A stretch of DNA of 64,000 bases from Takashimella koratensis (lineage: Eukaryota > Basidiomycota > Tremellomycetes > Trichosporonales > Tetragoniomycetaceae): the NCBI GenBank assembly GCA_003116875.1, contig BCKT01000021.1:67121-131120 (forward strand), in the 5' to 3' direction. Below are positions 47,217 through 58,274 of the stretch, piece by piece. A program made the position numbers and the translations under genes. How positions within the stretch are numbered: the first letter of the stretch is position 1; every line of letters starts with the position of its first letter. Below the pieces are notes generated by a model. That model ran no database searches, was not told the DNA's origin, and saw only the letters and a list, made by a program, of their open reading frames with translations.

Positions 47217-50200
47217 ATGCTTTCGACACAGCCAGAAGACAAGGTCAAGATCGTTATCGATCGTGGCGGGACGTTCACTGTAGGTTGTGTGACTGGACGC
47301 GCTGATCTCAGGATGTGATCGGTATCACTGAGACCAACGGCAGCCACCTGATCAAACTGCTCAGTGTGGATCCGAGCAAGTGAGTAGTTGTTTGAAAGGG
47401 CTGACTTTAGCTATGCCGATGCGCCTACTGAGGGGGTTCGTCGCATTCTCGAATGGCACACCGGCAAGAATATCCCGCGCTCCCAAGCGATCGACACGGC
47501 GTCGATCGAGTACCTAAGGATGGGGACCACGGTAGCGTAGGTCGGTGTTCGATCCAGCTGACATCAGTACCAATGCCCTGCTGGAACGAAAGGGAGAGAA
47601 GTGTGCTTTACTCATTGTAAGTGCATATCCTACCCCGCTTACAGATAGACCAAAGGCCATGGCGACTGCCTGGAGATTGGAACCCAGCGACGACCTGCGC
47701 TCTTCGACTTGGCTATCAAGAAGGCAAGTGAACAGTTGGAAAGTCCTAACGGTCTAGCCCGAAGTCCTCTACTCCAAGGTTGTGGAGGTCGACGAGCGAA
47801 TCGTTCCTGATATGCCCGAGCTTGCCGAGGATGTGGTAGGCGGATGCGACGAGACGGGGAGCCTTGTCGAGGGTGTCAGTGGGAAGATGATGCGTGTCCT
47901 CAAGCCGGTCGACGCGGCTCAGGTGATGGACGACCTCAGGCAACTCTACGAGAGTGGCTATCGCTCCGTGGCGATTGTCTTTGCCCACTCGTACATCTAC
48001 AACGGACACGAGAGGCAAGTCGAAAAGCTTGCCAAAGCCGTGGGGTTCGAGCACATTAGTGTCAGCTCCGACCTCCAGGCGATGATCAACCTCTACTCGC
48101 GAGGGTCCTCGGCGACTGCCGATGCGTATCTTACTCCTGAAATTCGTCGCTATCTTCAGGGTTTCGCCGCTGGATTCAAGAATCAGCTTCAGGACGATGC
48201 CTGTCGAGTCTCGTTCATGCAGTCAGATGGCGCTTTGACCGATTTCAGGACCTTCTCCGGTTTGAAGGCTATCTTGTGTAGGTCGGCTCTTTGAACCTGA
48301 CTGACTTTTAGCTGGTCCTGCCGGAGGTGTCGTGGGTTTCGCCCGGACGTCATATGACCCCAGGAACGCCAGTCCGGTTGTCGGATTTGACATGGGAGGA
48401 ACTGTAGGTCGGGATAGAAGCGCTGTTGACGACTAGTCTACCGACGTGTCCCGATACAGCGGGACCTTTGAGCATGTTTTTGAGACAACTACTGCCGGCG
48501 TGTCTGTTCAAACGCCTCAACTCGATATCAACACTGTTGCTGCGGGTGGAGGAAGTATCCTCTTTTACCGAAATGGGCTCTTCCATGTTGGTCCGGAATC
48601 TGCAGGAGCCCACCCTGGTCCAGCGTGCTACCGGTGTGTACAAGATAGCGATTCTTCTGACAGACAGGAAGGGGGGTCCTTTGACTGTCACCGATGCCAA
48701 CTTGCTTTTGGGTCGCCTTCACATCGACTCGTTCCCAAAGAGTAGGCCTTGGTAGCCAAATACGCTGACCCCAGTCTTCGGCCCCACCGAGGACATGCCG
48801 CTCGACATTGAGATTGTAAAGGCCAAGTTTGAGGAGCTTACCAAGACGATCAACAAGGAGAACAACAGCTCTCTGACCTCGGCAGAGGTGGCGAATGGCT
48901 TTGTGAATGTTGGTATGTTCACTCATTCGATCTTCTCTAACGATAGCCAACTCTGCAATGGCTCGCCCTATCCGAGCTCTCACCGAGCAGCGAGGCTTCC
49001 GCACCTCGGACCACAACTTGTCTTGCTTTGGTGGTGCTGGTGGCCAGCATGCCGCTGCCCTCGCAGGGCTGCTCGGTATGCCCACTGTAATTGTTCACAA
49101 GTGAGTATCCCAGCTAACCCGCGAGTATCCCAGCTAACCCGCTGACGTAAGGTTCTCCTCTGTGCTTTCGGCCTACGGGATGGCCCTGGCGGATATTGCC
49201 GTTGATGTCACCGAAGCCTCGGTTCTTGTTTATTCTCCTACTGCCCTCCCTACCATCGTTACGCGTTTCAAGGCTTTGGAACAAGATGCGTACGAGAAGC
49301 TTCTTGACCAGGGCGTCCCATCGGAGTCGGTGACCTACGAACGCTATCTCAGTCTCCGCTACACCGGATCCGACACCAAGATCGTCGTTCTCCAGCCGGC
49401 TGACGGCGACTGGGCGAAAGCGTTTGTCCAGCGCCACCTGCGCGAGTTTGCGTTCGTCCTCGACGCGAGCATCGAAGTCGATGCGATTCGAGTCCGCGGT
49501 ATCGCCAAGGGAGACGTCTCATTCGACGTTGACGCGTCGGTATGGGTCGACGAGCTCGAGTCGCTGCCCGAGTGCCCCTCCGCGACGCCCTTCACAACGA
49601 GCCAGGTGTTCTTCGAGGACGTGGGAGACTACACAACTACTCCCCTCTACCGACTCGGGTCACTGACAGCTGGTACCGTCATTCCAGGACCCGCAATCGT
49701 TTTGGATGCCACGCAAACGCTCCTGGTCCATCCGCAGAACACTGCTCGGATTCTCAAGGACCACGTCATGTGAGTTGGTCAAAGGCTTAGCTGACCGCAG
49801 TATCGATGTTGGACTAGGCGCAAAGAAGATGCTCGACACGGTGGTGGCCGATCCCATCCAGCTGTCCATCTTTGGCCATCGCTTCATGGGTATTGCCGAG
49901 CAGATGGGTCGAACTCTTCAAAAAACTTCCGTTTCGTTGCAAATCAAAGAGCGACTCGACTTTTCATGCGCCATCTTTGGTCCCGACGCTGCTTTGGTTG
50001 CCAACGCGCCCAACGTTCCGGTCCACCTTGGCTCGATGCAGTATGCCGTCGCTTATCAGGCTGAGAAGCACAAGGGCCAGCTCCGTCCGGGAGACATCAT
50101 CGTCAGCAACAGCCCCGAGGCCGGTGGTTCTCACTTGCCAGATATTACAGTGAGTCCTTGAGCCGCCTTGACTGACTCCAGGTAATGCAACCGGTCTTCC

Positions 50201-51726
50201 AAACTGGTACCGACGAGATTGTCTTTTGGGTCGCCGCTCGTGGTCACCACACCGACATCGGCGGTCTTCACGGCTCCTGCATGCACCCCGATATCATCGA
50301 CCGAGAGCAGGAAGGTGCCGTCTTCGAGTCGACTTTCCTCGTTCGCGATGGGGTTTTCAACGAGGCCGAGGTGCTCGACATCTTCAAGAAGGCAGGGGAG
50401 TCGGAGGACTGCCTTGCTTCTAGGCGTTTAGACCACAACATCTCCGACTTGAAGGCGCAATGTGCATCCTGTGCCGTTGGAACAAGCCAAATCCATGCCT
50501 TGTTTGACGAGTGAGTCAGAGTTTGGATAGTTCTGAATATAGGTACGGCAAGGAGGTCGTCCAGTTTTATATGAAAGCGATCAGCGACAACTCTGAGATG
50601 GCTGTCCGCACTTTCCTCAAGACCAAATCAGGCGAGGTCCTCCGAGCGGTGGAGCACATGGGTAAGTGCGTTTGTGAACACGCTAATCGCAGATGACGGT
50701 ACCCCTCTTTGCCTCGAGGTCACCATCAACCCGGAAGACGGCTCGGCCAAGTTTGACTTTACGGGGACTGGTCAGGAAACCCTTGGCAACTACAACGCCC
50801 CAGAGTCTGTTTGTCGCTCAGCCCTCACCTACTCTCTTCGTGTCCTCATTGGGACCGACATGCCTCTCAACGCCGGCGTCCTGGCGCCGGTGGAGATTGT
50901 CATCCCCAAGGGTTCAATCCTGTCGTGCACGGAGGAGGCACCCGTCTACCTTGGGTGAGTCGTCGTCTGAAGCTCTGCTGATAGCAGTAACGGTGAAACC
51001 TCTCAGCGAGCGGTCGACCTCATCTTCAAAGCGTTCAAGGCGTGTGCCAATGGTCACGGGTCTATGAACAGTACGTGAAGCTCATTAGACCTGCTAACAT
51101 TAGCAACCATGCTAACCTACAAGTCCGAGTCCTGGGGAGACTCTACTTGTGGTGGTGCCGCAGCTGGACCCGGCTTTGACGGCGCGTCTGCGGTCCACGT
51201 CAACGTGAGTGACACGTATGCAAGGCTAACATGTAGATGACAAACACCCGCATCGGTGACACCGAGATCCTCGAGAGCCGCTTCCCAGCCATTCTACGAG
51301 AGTTCAGCATCCGACGAGGATCAGGCGGTGCTGGCAAGCACACTGGCGGCTGCGGCATCACTCGCGTGTACGAAGCACGAGTTCCAATGGATGTCTATCA
51401 CGCTGGCGAGAGGCGTGTGATTGAGCCCATGGGTATGAATGGTGGAGGTCCCGGCGGACGGGGCTCCTCCTTCTGGCATAAGAAGATGAAGAATGGAAGC
51501 TTCAGACTGGTCAAGACAAAGCCCGCAGCTCACGTCTAGTAAGTGACTGGTTAAACCGATTCTGACAAGCAGTATGAAAGCGGGCGAGGCGTTTGTGGTA
51601 AACACCGCGGGTGGAGGTGGATACGGTGTGCCCGAGGCGGCAGTGGCCAAGGTTAACGGTGATGCTTACCAGCACCTTCCCCGTGCAAACGGGAGCCTGC
51701 CGCGAGAAGCCGACATTGATTTCTAG
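47217..51726 (+). CDS. 5-oxoprolinase / hydantoinase (HyuA-HyuB fusion, ATP-dependent)
   Basis: This large cytosolic enzyme opens a lactam or hydantoin ring using ATP; the oxoprolinase form makes glutamate from 5-oxoproline. The ATG at 47217 starts [20 protein letters not shown], the ASKHA nucleotide fold. HyuA features are [65 protein letters not shown] and [19 protein letters not shown]. The HyuB half follows: [76 protein letters not shown] and TAGGGGYG near the end, closing PREADIDF at 51726. Both halves are complete, as in eukaryotic oxoprolinases (about 1,290 residues). There are many introns near 31 nt; one at 49101-49151 carries a perfect 20-nt tandem duplication. Whether the substrate is oxoproline or a hydantoin is not decidable here. 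Confidence 0.92.
49101..49151 (+). repeat. Intron enlarged by a 20-nt tandem duplication
   Basis: GAGTATCCCAGCTAACCCGC occurs at 49103-49122 and again at 49123-49142, between the GTGAGT donor and CGTAAG acceptor. Each copy brings its own CTAAC branch-site candidate. Without one copy the intron would be 31 nt, the usual size in this gene. Confidence 0.85.
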
Positions 51727-51757
51727 AACGGGATATTTATTGTTTATGCATCGTTGT

Positions 51758-51768
51758 CGGGATAGCGG
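51758..51768 (+). promoter_or_regulatory. CGG-N5-CGG site upstream of the aldo-keto reductase
   Basis: TCGGGATAGCGGAT lies 63 nt before the aldo-keto reductase ATG, in the 104-nt gap after the oxoprolinase stop. It has the same triplet spacing as four other sites in the 47-62 kb module. Confidence 0.5.
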
Positions 51769-51830
51769 ATTCCAGGCTGTAGTATATAGTCGGTCAGAAC
51801 CGGATGCTCATTAGGCACAGCCAAACGATC

Positions 51831-53394
51831 ATGCCTCGCACCCTGCTCAACGCATCCACAGACTACACCCCTGGTGACCCGGGGAAGTGTCGCAGTAGGT
51901 GATAGTGGCATCTAACGCTAAGCTGTAGACCGAGATGAGCTGTTCCCGCCGTACCCGGCGCCTAAATCGGAGCTCGGGGTGTACCGTCTCCTCGCGCCGT
52001 CTGCTGCCAGTGAGTTGAGGAGGGGCTGAGCTGATAGCAGTCCGCGTGTCGCCGCTATGCCTCGGGGCCATGTCGATTGGTGACCAGTGGCCAGGGTTCA
52101 TGGGCACCTCGCTCGCGGGTGACGCCGCTTTTGCTTTCCTCGACCGTTACTAGTGCGTAAGAGTAGTCGCCGCGCTGACGATAGCGAACTCGGAGGAAAC
52201 TTTATCGATGTCGGCAAGTTACAAAGGGTGGGTGAACCAGCTAATGGCAGCAAACAACTACCAGGATGAGCAGTCCGAGATGATCATCGGCGAATGGATG
52301 GAGCAGAAGGGCATCCGAGACGAGATTGTCCTTGCAACGTGGGTGAGGTGAGATAACCGCTGACAGCAGTAAATACACTTCTTTTGCTCTCGACCGCCAG
52401 GGAGCCAAGTTTGACGGTGTTGGTATCAACTACTGCGGCAACCACAAGAAGAACCTGATGCTCACCGTGGAGTCCTCCCTCAAGAAGGTAGGGATGGTCA
52501 GAGCGCGCTGACACCAGCTCCGTACCACGTATATCGACCTCCTCTACGTCCATTGGTTTGACTATTCGACAAGCATTGCAGAGTTGATGCAAAGCTTGAA
52601 CGACCTCGTCCGCAGCGGCAAGGTCTTGTACCTGGGTATTTCGGACTCTCCAGGTGAGTACAGTATAAACAAAGCTGATGGAAGCTTGGGTCGTCGCCCA
52701 GGCGAATGAATACGCTCGGTGCCATGGCCTCACGCAGTTCTCTGTCTAGTGAGTTGTTGTGTAGCCTGCGCTCATAAATAGCCAAGGAGCATGGAACCTC
52801 ATGTCGAGAGACATGGAGCGCGATATTATTCCCATGTGCCGTGCGAATGGGATGAGCATCGCTCCCTTTTCCGTCCTTGGGTCGGGCAAGTTCAAGACTC
52901 CTAAAGAGCTGGAGGAGAGGGCCACCCCTCTTCGAGCCGGGGCGGCTCCCACTCCCGCCCAGATCAAGATGAGCAAGGTGCTTCAGGAGGTCGCCGAAGA
53001 GCTCGGCGGCGATGTCAAGCTTCCTAGCGGTAGGTCTAAGTGAGACATAGCTGACGATAGTCGCACTGGCTTGGGCGCGCCAGAAAGTGGGCTACTGCTT
53101 CCCTATCGTTGGAGGCATCAGTATCCCACACCTCGAGTCCAATGTAGAGGTAGGACTGTGGACGTCCCTCGCTAACCAAAGGCACTCAAGATCGTTCTCT
53201 CCGAAGAGCAGATGGAAAAGCTCGAGGCCGCTACTCCGTTCGACTGGGGCTTCCCCTATGCCGGATTTGGGCGGGACCCGCACTACTTGCCCGAGGGCAA
53301 ACCCAACAGCGTCTCGCTGAAATGCGTGAGTTTACCCGAACCGACTCGGGGCTGACTGCAGTCGGGTCATGTGAAATTCGTGTCTCTTCCGTAG
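51831..53394 (+). CDS. Aldo-keto reductase, aryl-alcohol dehydrogenase (AAD/AKR9) type
   Basis: This NADPH-dependent carbonyl reductase starts at the ATG at 51831 (MPRTLLNASTDYTPGDPGK). The barrel begins RVSPLCLGAMSIGDQW. The catalytic tetrad is visible: Asp and Tyr in FIDVANNYQDEQSE, Lys in IVLATKYTS, His in LLYVHWFDYS. Then come VRSGKVLYLGISDSP, FSVYQGAWNLMSRDMERDII, VALAWARQKVGYCFPIVGG and the C-terminal ATPFDWGFPY. It ends SGHVKFVSLP at 53394. The Asp-containing motif is only restored by a GC-AG intron at 52214-52250. It stands between the oxoprolinase and an ACS permease on the same strand, which suggests it handles an intermediate of the same pathway. Confidence 0.9.
52214..52250 (+). 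other. 37-nt GC-AG intron
   Basis: The donor GCAAGT follows GATGTCG, with CTAAT as branch site and TGGCAG as end. Splicing yields FIDVANNYQ, the conserved aldo-keto reductase motif. The nearby GT donor candidate would leave extra residues and break this motif. Confidence 0.75.
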
Positions 53395-53468
53395 TCCCGT
53401 ATGCATGAAGCTGCTGCCATTGGCCGTAATTGACCGATAAGCATCGGAGGTGACCCGTGCTAGCCCGA

Positions 53469-53505
53469 CGGATTAGCGGAGGCACTCTGAGTTACGGATC
53501 CACGG
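53469..53505 (+). promoter_or_regulatory. Two tandem CGG-N5-CGG sites before the ACS permease
   Basis: ACGGATTAGCGGAGGC (53468-53483) and ACGGATCCACGGAGGC (53494-53509) agree at 13 of 16 positions and are 26 nt apart. They lie 45-80 nt upstream of the TATAAA at 53551-53556. Confidence 0.65.
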
Positions 53506-53550
53506 AGGCTTTCTTCCGCCTCCTTGGGCGGAGCTTATCGTTGGTCAGGG

Positions 53551-53556
53551 TATAAA
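53551..53556 (+). promoter_or_regulatory. TATA box of the ACS permease
   Basis: TATAAA in GGGTATAAAACAATC lies 40-45 nt before the ATG at 53596, just downstream of the paired CGG sites. Confidence 0.6.
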
Positions 53557-53595
53557 ACAATCTCAAACACCCTTGAACACTCGCACCATCGCACC

Positions 53596-55379
53596 ATGTC
53601 TGAAGTCGAAGTCAAGGGCAAGGATCACACAGACGGGGGCATCACCGCCCTTGTCGCTCAGGTCAACGAGGACCCAGACGAGTATGAGCAGCGCGCGCTT
53701 CAAATCGGCACCACCGCCGAGATGACCGAGGAGGAGAAGGTCGCCGAGCGCAGGCTTCTCCGGAAGATCGACCTCCACATGATGCCCTTGCTCATGATTA
53801 GTGAGTACACGGGTTGCGCTAGACTAACGCCAGCCTTTGGTATTCAGTACAGTGACAAAATTGGAATCAGCTCCGGTGTGGCCTTTGGCTTCACCACCGA
53901 CACCCATCTTGTTGGCCAGGAATACGCCTGGCTCAGCACGGGATTTTATCTCGCTATGCTCCTCACCGAGTTTCCAGTTGGCTGGCTCATGCAGCGTTAC
54001 CCAATTGGTCGAGTTCTTGCGTACGCGGTGTTGTTTTGGGGAATTTGCGTTTTTGGTATCGCTGCGTGCAACAACTTCCCGCAGCGTGAGTTGTTTCCCA
54101 GACCCGTGCTCATGTCAGTCATGGCGGTTCGCACCTTGTTAGGCATTGGCGAAAGTTGCGTGAATCCCGGTTTCTTGATTATATGTAGTGCATGGTACAA
54201 GAAGGAGGAGCAACACTTCAGATCGATGTTGTTCTTGTGAGTGTTTTGAAGGGTATTTTCCTGACGTCAGCATGATGGACGCATTTTTCGCTCTGTGGAT
54301 TCTCATGATTTTCTACGCTCTCGGGCTCGGCTCGACTTCGATCCAGGGGTGGAGGAGTATCAATTGTGAGCCTTTGTGTCAACTGCACTGACAGCAGTGT
54401 TCCTCGGCGGTCTGTCCGTGGTGTGGAGTATTGTCCTCATCTTCTTCCTGGGGACGCCAAAGGATGTCCGTTGGCTCACCGCGGATGAGAAGCTTCGCGC
54501 ACACGCCCGGCTTATTTCGGGCCAGCAAGGGGAGTCGGAATCAGGCGTGGCAATCAACTGGGATGAAGTCAAGGAGGGTTTTATCGACCCGATGACTTGG
54601 TTCAACGTGGTCTTCGGAATGCTCTACTGCATGTCTACTGGAGGTATCGCCGCCTTCACCTCGTATATCCTCCAATCCTTTGGCGCTACCGGCTCTCAGA
54701 GTATCGCCTATCAGATTCCATGGTACGCGTGTCAGCTTCTCGGTGAGGCCGTCGCTTCGTGGGTTATCTACAAGAACCCAAAGAAGAACTGGAACCTCCT
54801 CATCTGTATGATGTGCCAGGCTCCAGCTCTGATTGGTATCCTCCTGGAGGCGCTGCTCAACAACGACCACAAGTGGGGTCGTATCGTCGGGTTCTGGATC
54901 GGCGGATTCTTCGTAAGTACCAAATTTAGTGATATACTAACATCCAGCCGCCCTCCATCTTCATCGTATGGGCGCAGACTGGCCTAAACGTTGCCGGTCG
55001 CACGAAGAAGGGCGTCGTTCAGGGGATCGTCGCCTGCACCTTTGCCATTGGCTACGTAAGTAATGGCGATGGCATCGCTGACCTCAGATGATCGGACCTC
55101 AGGCTTTCCAGTCCAAGGACGCTCCTGGCTACCGACCAGGTCTCTACTTTTGTGCCTCGTGCTACGCAGCGCTCACCATTTGGTCCTATGTGTGGCGCTT
55201 CTGGGTGTCGAGGGAGAACCGCAGGCGCGACCGCGTGGTCGCTGAAACTGGCATGTCCAAGGAGGCCGCCGAGCTCGAGGGACGACTGAATGCACTGAAG
55301 GGGATGACTGACCGTCAGGTGAGTCAGTATCATGGGTAATGCTGACTTGTAGAACATCCACTTCCGTTACAAATACTAG
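53596..55379 (+). CDS. MFS permease, ACS (allantoate/anion:cation symporter, Dal5-like) family
   Basis: This is an uptake permease for small organic anions such as allantoate, nicotinate or ureidosuccinate. The ATG at 53596 begins MSEVEVKGKDHTDGGITALV. A charged head carries RLLRKIDLHMMPLLMI, the ACS hallmark before helix 1. Then FGIQYSDKIGISSGVAFG, GQEYAWLSTGFYLAMLLTEF, LMQRYPIGRVL, VRTLLGIGESCVNPGFLIIC, a central loop with LGTPKDVRWLTADEKLR, and the second six helices from WFNVVFGMLYCMSTGGIAAF to WSYVWRFWVSRENRRRD. It ends NIHFRYKY at 55379. It is tandem after the aldo-keto reductase and convergent with another ACS permease. The substrate is unknown, perhaps the lactam, hydantoin or ureido compound used by the oxoprolinase-like enzyme. 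Confidence 0.87.
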
Positions 55380-55549
55380 GTGAACGTGGCAATTCATAGA
55401 AAGTTGTAGATTTTTCAGGACTGGGGGTCTTGTTTCCTCCAGGTCCGCTCCATATAAGGAGGGAGAAGTGAATGCGAGACTTGGTGTTCGTCCAGCACTC
55501 CAAGTCGAGAAAACGAGGATGACAAAGGAGGTGATTCTTCCGGACTGAT

Positions 55550-57527
55550 TCACGCGTCTTCCTCTGGGCCATCCTTGTCTCCAGCGGATGTCAACGCCTC
55601 GTGGGTCGGGGAGGATACTGACGGTGGCGCTCGCCTCCCTTCGAAGTAACGTATCGTTAGGATGGTGGTCACCCAGACGACTATTAGGTCAGCAACCTGT
55701 TCTCATATGTGACTCACTCAGAAGGGTGTTCAGCGCAATCATCCAGACAAAGCCCTTGTTGGCTTGAGGAAAGTCGGTGGTTTTCCAAACAAAGTTGGGA
55801 GCCTGAGATCAGCGTTGGACGGCAGTCTCTCCTCACCACTGCGTTGACGACGTATGCAAAATCAAGCGAGGCTCCGATCAGGATGGCTCGCTTCTCCGAG
55901 TCGTCCTTGCAGATCTCGTTGATCCAACTGAGGATCAACGGCCCAGAGGCGTTCTGTGATCAGCTACGCATCACTCGACGACTTACTCCAGCTTGATCGA
56001 ACCAGTAGAGAATCTTTTGTCCTGTAATGTTGGAGTAGAGGTCCCGTTTGTAGAGGAGGGACGCGATGATGATCTTTCGTCAGGAGCGTCAATGATCTCA
56101 CTCACGCCGTAAACAGCCCCGACGTAGATGAAAGGCCATCGCAGCCCTTTCAAAGGCCCATCAGATATCCACGCCCAGGACAGCCCAACAGCGATGAATA
56201 TCCCTTGGGAGATGTTGGGTACTAAGGTCAGTCATTGGTCGGTTGAATCCCTTACATTCATTGATCTGAGCGACGGAGAACGTGGTGCCAGAGACTGGTG
56301 GGTTGGTAGTGTTGTTGAAGGACTTTAACCAATACCCCATCGGCTGCTGTATGAGGCCGTTCATCCAGATGGTGTACAAGAGAGCTGTCCGTCAGTGTTG
56401 CTCATAAGACAACTCACGGAGAAAGTATGTGTGCCAGCTGAACAGAATACGTCGTAGCTTCGCCCAGCTCCATGCCTCTATTCCTCTGGTTCCGCTCGTG
56501 CTGACTCGGACTCGAGATAGGGCGAATTCCTGGGATCAGAAAATACTTGACGACGTCACAAACCTTGTCCGTGAGCCACCAAGTCTTCCTGCTCTGCAAA
56601 GGAATGCCGGGATAGAAGATATAGCCCAGAATGGCTATCGGCATGGTCATGATGCCGTTGATAATGAACAGCCATCTGATGTAAGCAAGAGTCTCTGTGA
56701 AAACCCACCGCCATCCAGCAAGCCCATTGACCCCATTGAGGTTATTGTAAGCCGCTGCCTGGAGGAAGCCCGAGAACATGGTGCCGGCGTTCCCGAAGAT
56801 CCAGAAGATCATGGATCGCTTGGCGAGTTCGTCTTTGGTGTACCATGAGCCAATAAGATAGTTGAGTCCGGGGTAGAAGTTGGATCTTGGGTTAGTACCG
56901 AAGGCAGGATGAACTCACTCGCAAAGGCCGATGAAGAATCGAATCGCGTACAGTTGGGTGTAATTTTTGACCGCAAAGGTAGCCAACGTCAACGCGCCCC
57001 AGATGAGTTCAACCTTGCCTCAGCATAGTCCATGATCGCACCTACCGTCGGAAGAACCCAGCGTGGGTCGACGCGGGTCAACAACAATGTCGCGGGGATC
57101 TGCCCAAAGACATATCCAGCTGTCCAGATTGAGACTGCATGGACAAGCTGGTTCCCATACATGTTCAGATCTGCCGTCAACGCCTTACCCTCAACGGACG
57201 ATACCTTCTTCCATTCCCGATAGGTACTGTCGATGTCAGTCCGGTCAACAGTAGTTTACTCACCGCTGAGTTGATATTCGTTTGGTCCAGTACTTTCACG
57301 AAGAAGCCTATCTGGGATCGTCAGTGATAGAAAGAAGACTAACTCACCGAGGCGAGGGAAAGAATAATTGCGTCGACCTTGAAAAGTAGCGCCCTCTCCT
57401 CTTTTGGTTTGTCTAGAGTATCCCACAGCACCCCCTTCCAGGTACGCTTCCTGGGTTCGAGCTCATACTGGAGGTACTGCTCTTGAGTTGCAAGATCTCG
57501 CTCGTACAACTCGTTCAACTGGACCAT
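55550..57527 (-). CDS. MFS permease, ACS family (pantothenate/Fen2-Liz1-like subgroup)
   Basis: The ATG at 57527 begins [20 protein letters not shown]. The soluble head ends in [20 protein letters not shown], helix 1. Then [20 protein letters not shown] and [20 protein letters not shown], the signature of the pantothenate-like subgroup, and [20 protein letters not shown]. Later exons read [20 protein letters not shown] and [17 protein letters not shown], and the last exon [20 protein letters not shown] ends in an acidic tail at 55550. Around ten introns are present. A TTTAAA on the minus strand (57575-57580) lies about 50 nt from the ATG. It shares a 747-nt promoter with the amidase, so uptake and amide hydrolysis may be coupled. 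Confidence 0.85.
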
Positions 57528-58274
57528 GACTGTGAACTTGCGGTGGGTGGGACGCTCTGCCAGCAACAACGGCTTTTAAAGACCAGTACTATTGCCAATT
57601 CCATACAGCAAAGATATGGTTGTTCAACATCGCGGCAACCGGCAGTTTAATGACGAAATTGATCGGGAACTACGCTTATTGCGTACAAGCTTTTCGGGCG
57701 ACGCCGCAGGGTTTTCCGACCACGAAAGGGTTCGTCATCGCGCGGCAGAAGCATCTCATCGGCCATTTGCACAGGTCACGTGAGATGCGAAACAGTCGAG
57801 TTTGCGGTAAGAGATCGAGGGACAGTTGATAGCCTGATAGATATCACGTATTCGGACTGGGTGCAGTCGCTAAAATAACGGAGGGACGTGACAAGGAGCT
57901 ACTATGGTCAACTTCACTTTTTGTCCACTCGCTCGGTCACAAGCTCGTTGATATTCTTGCCCTCTTCTCGATGAAACCCGAAATTCGGCGAATCACCTTC
58001 ACTAAGTACCACATCACCATTCCCGTGATCAGAGCGAGGAGGATGAAGATGTCGGAGGCCACAAAGGAAACCGAAGTGATCCCATCCCCAGAAAGTTGTT
58101 CGAAACCCACAACAACTGGTGCCAATTCTGAGCCCGATCTTTCCCTTTGAGGCAATGTGGAGATAAGCTCCCTCGGGTGAGCCGCGCGGGTCACGTGACG
58201 CACATTAACCCACACAACGCCAACCATGCGCTCCGTATTCTTCATCCTCCCTCTCTTTCATCAAGGCAAACTCG
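57528..58274. promoter_or_regulatory. Divergent promoter of ACS permease and amidase
   Basis: This 747-nt region carries two TCACGTGA palindromes: 57776-57783, and 58191-58198 within the 10-nt palindrome GTCACGTGAC. A minus-strand frame (57937-58245) contains one hydrophobic stretch but no family resemblance. No CGG-N5-CGG site was found here. Confidence 0.45.

Noticed and set aside
57937..58245. 102-codon minus-strand frame with one hydrophobic segment
   Set aside because: It starts inside the amidase promoter, has no family resemblance and no splice-supported extension. It could be a small membrane protein but evidence is too thin.
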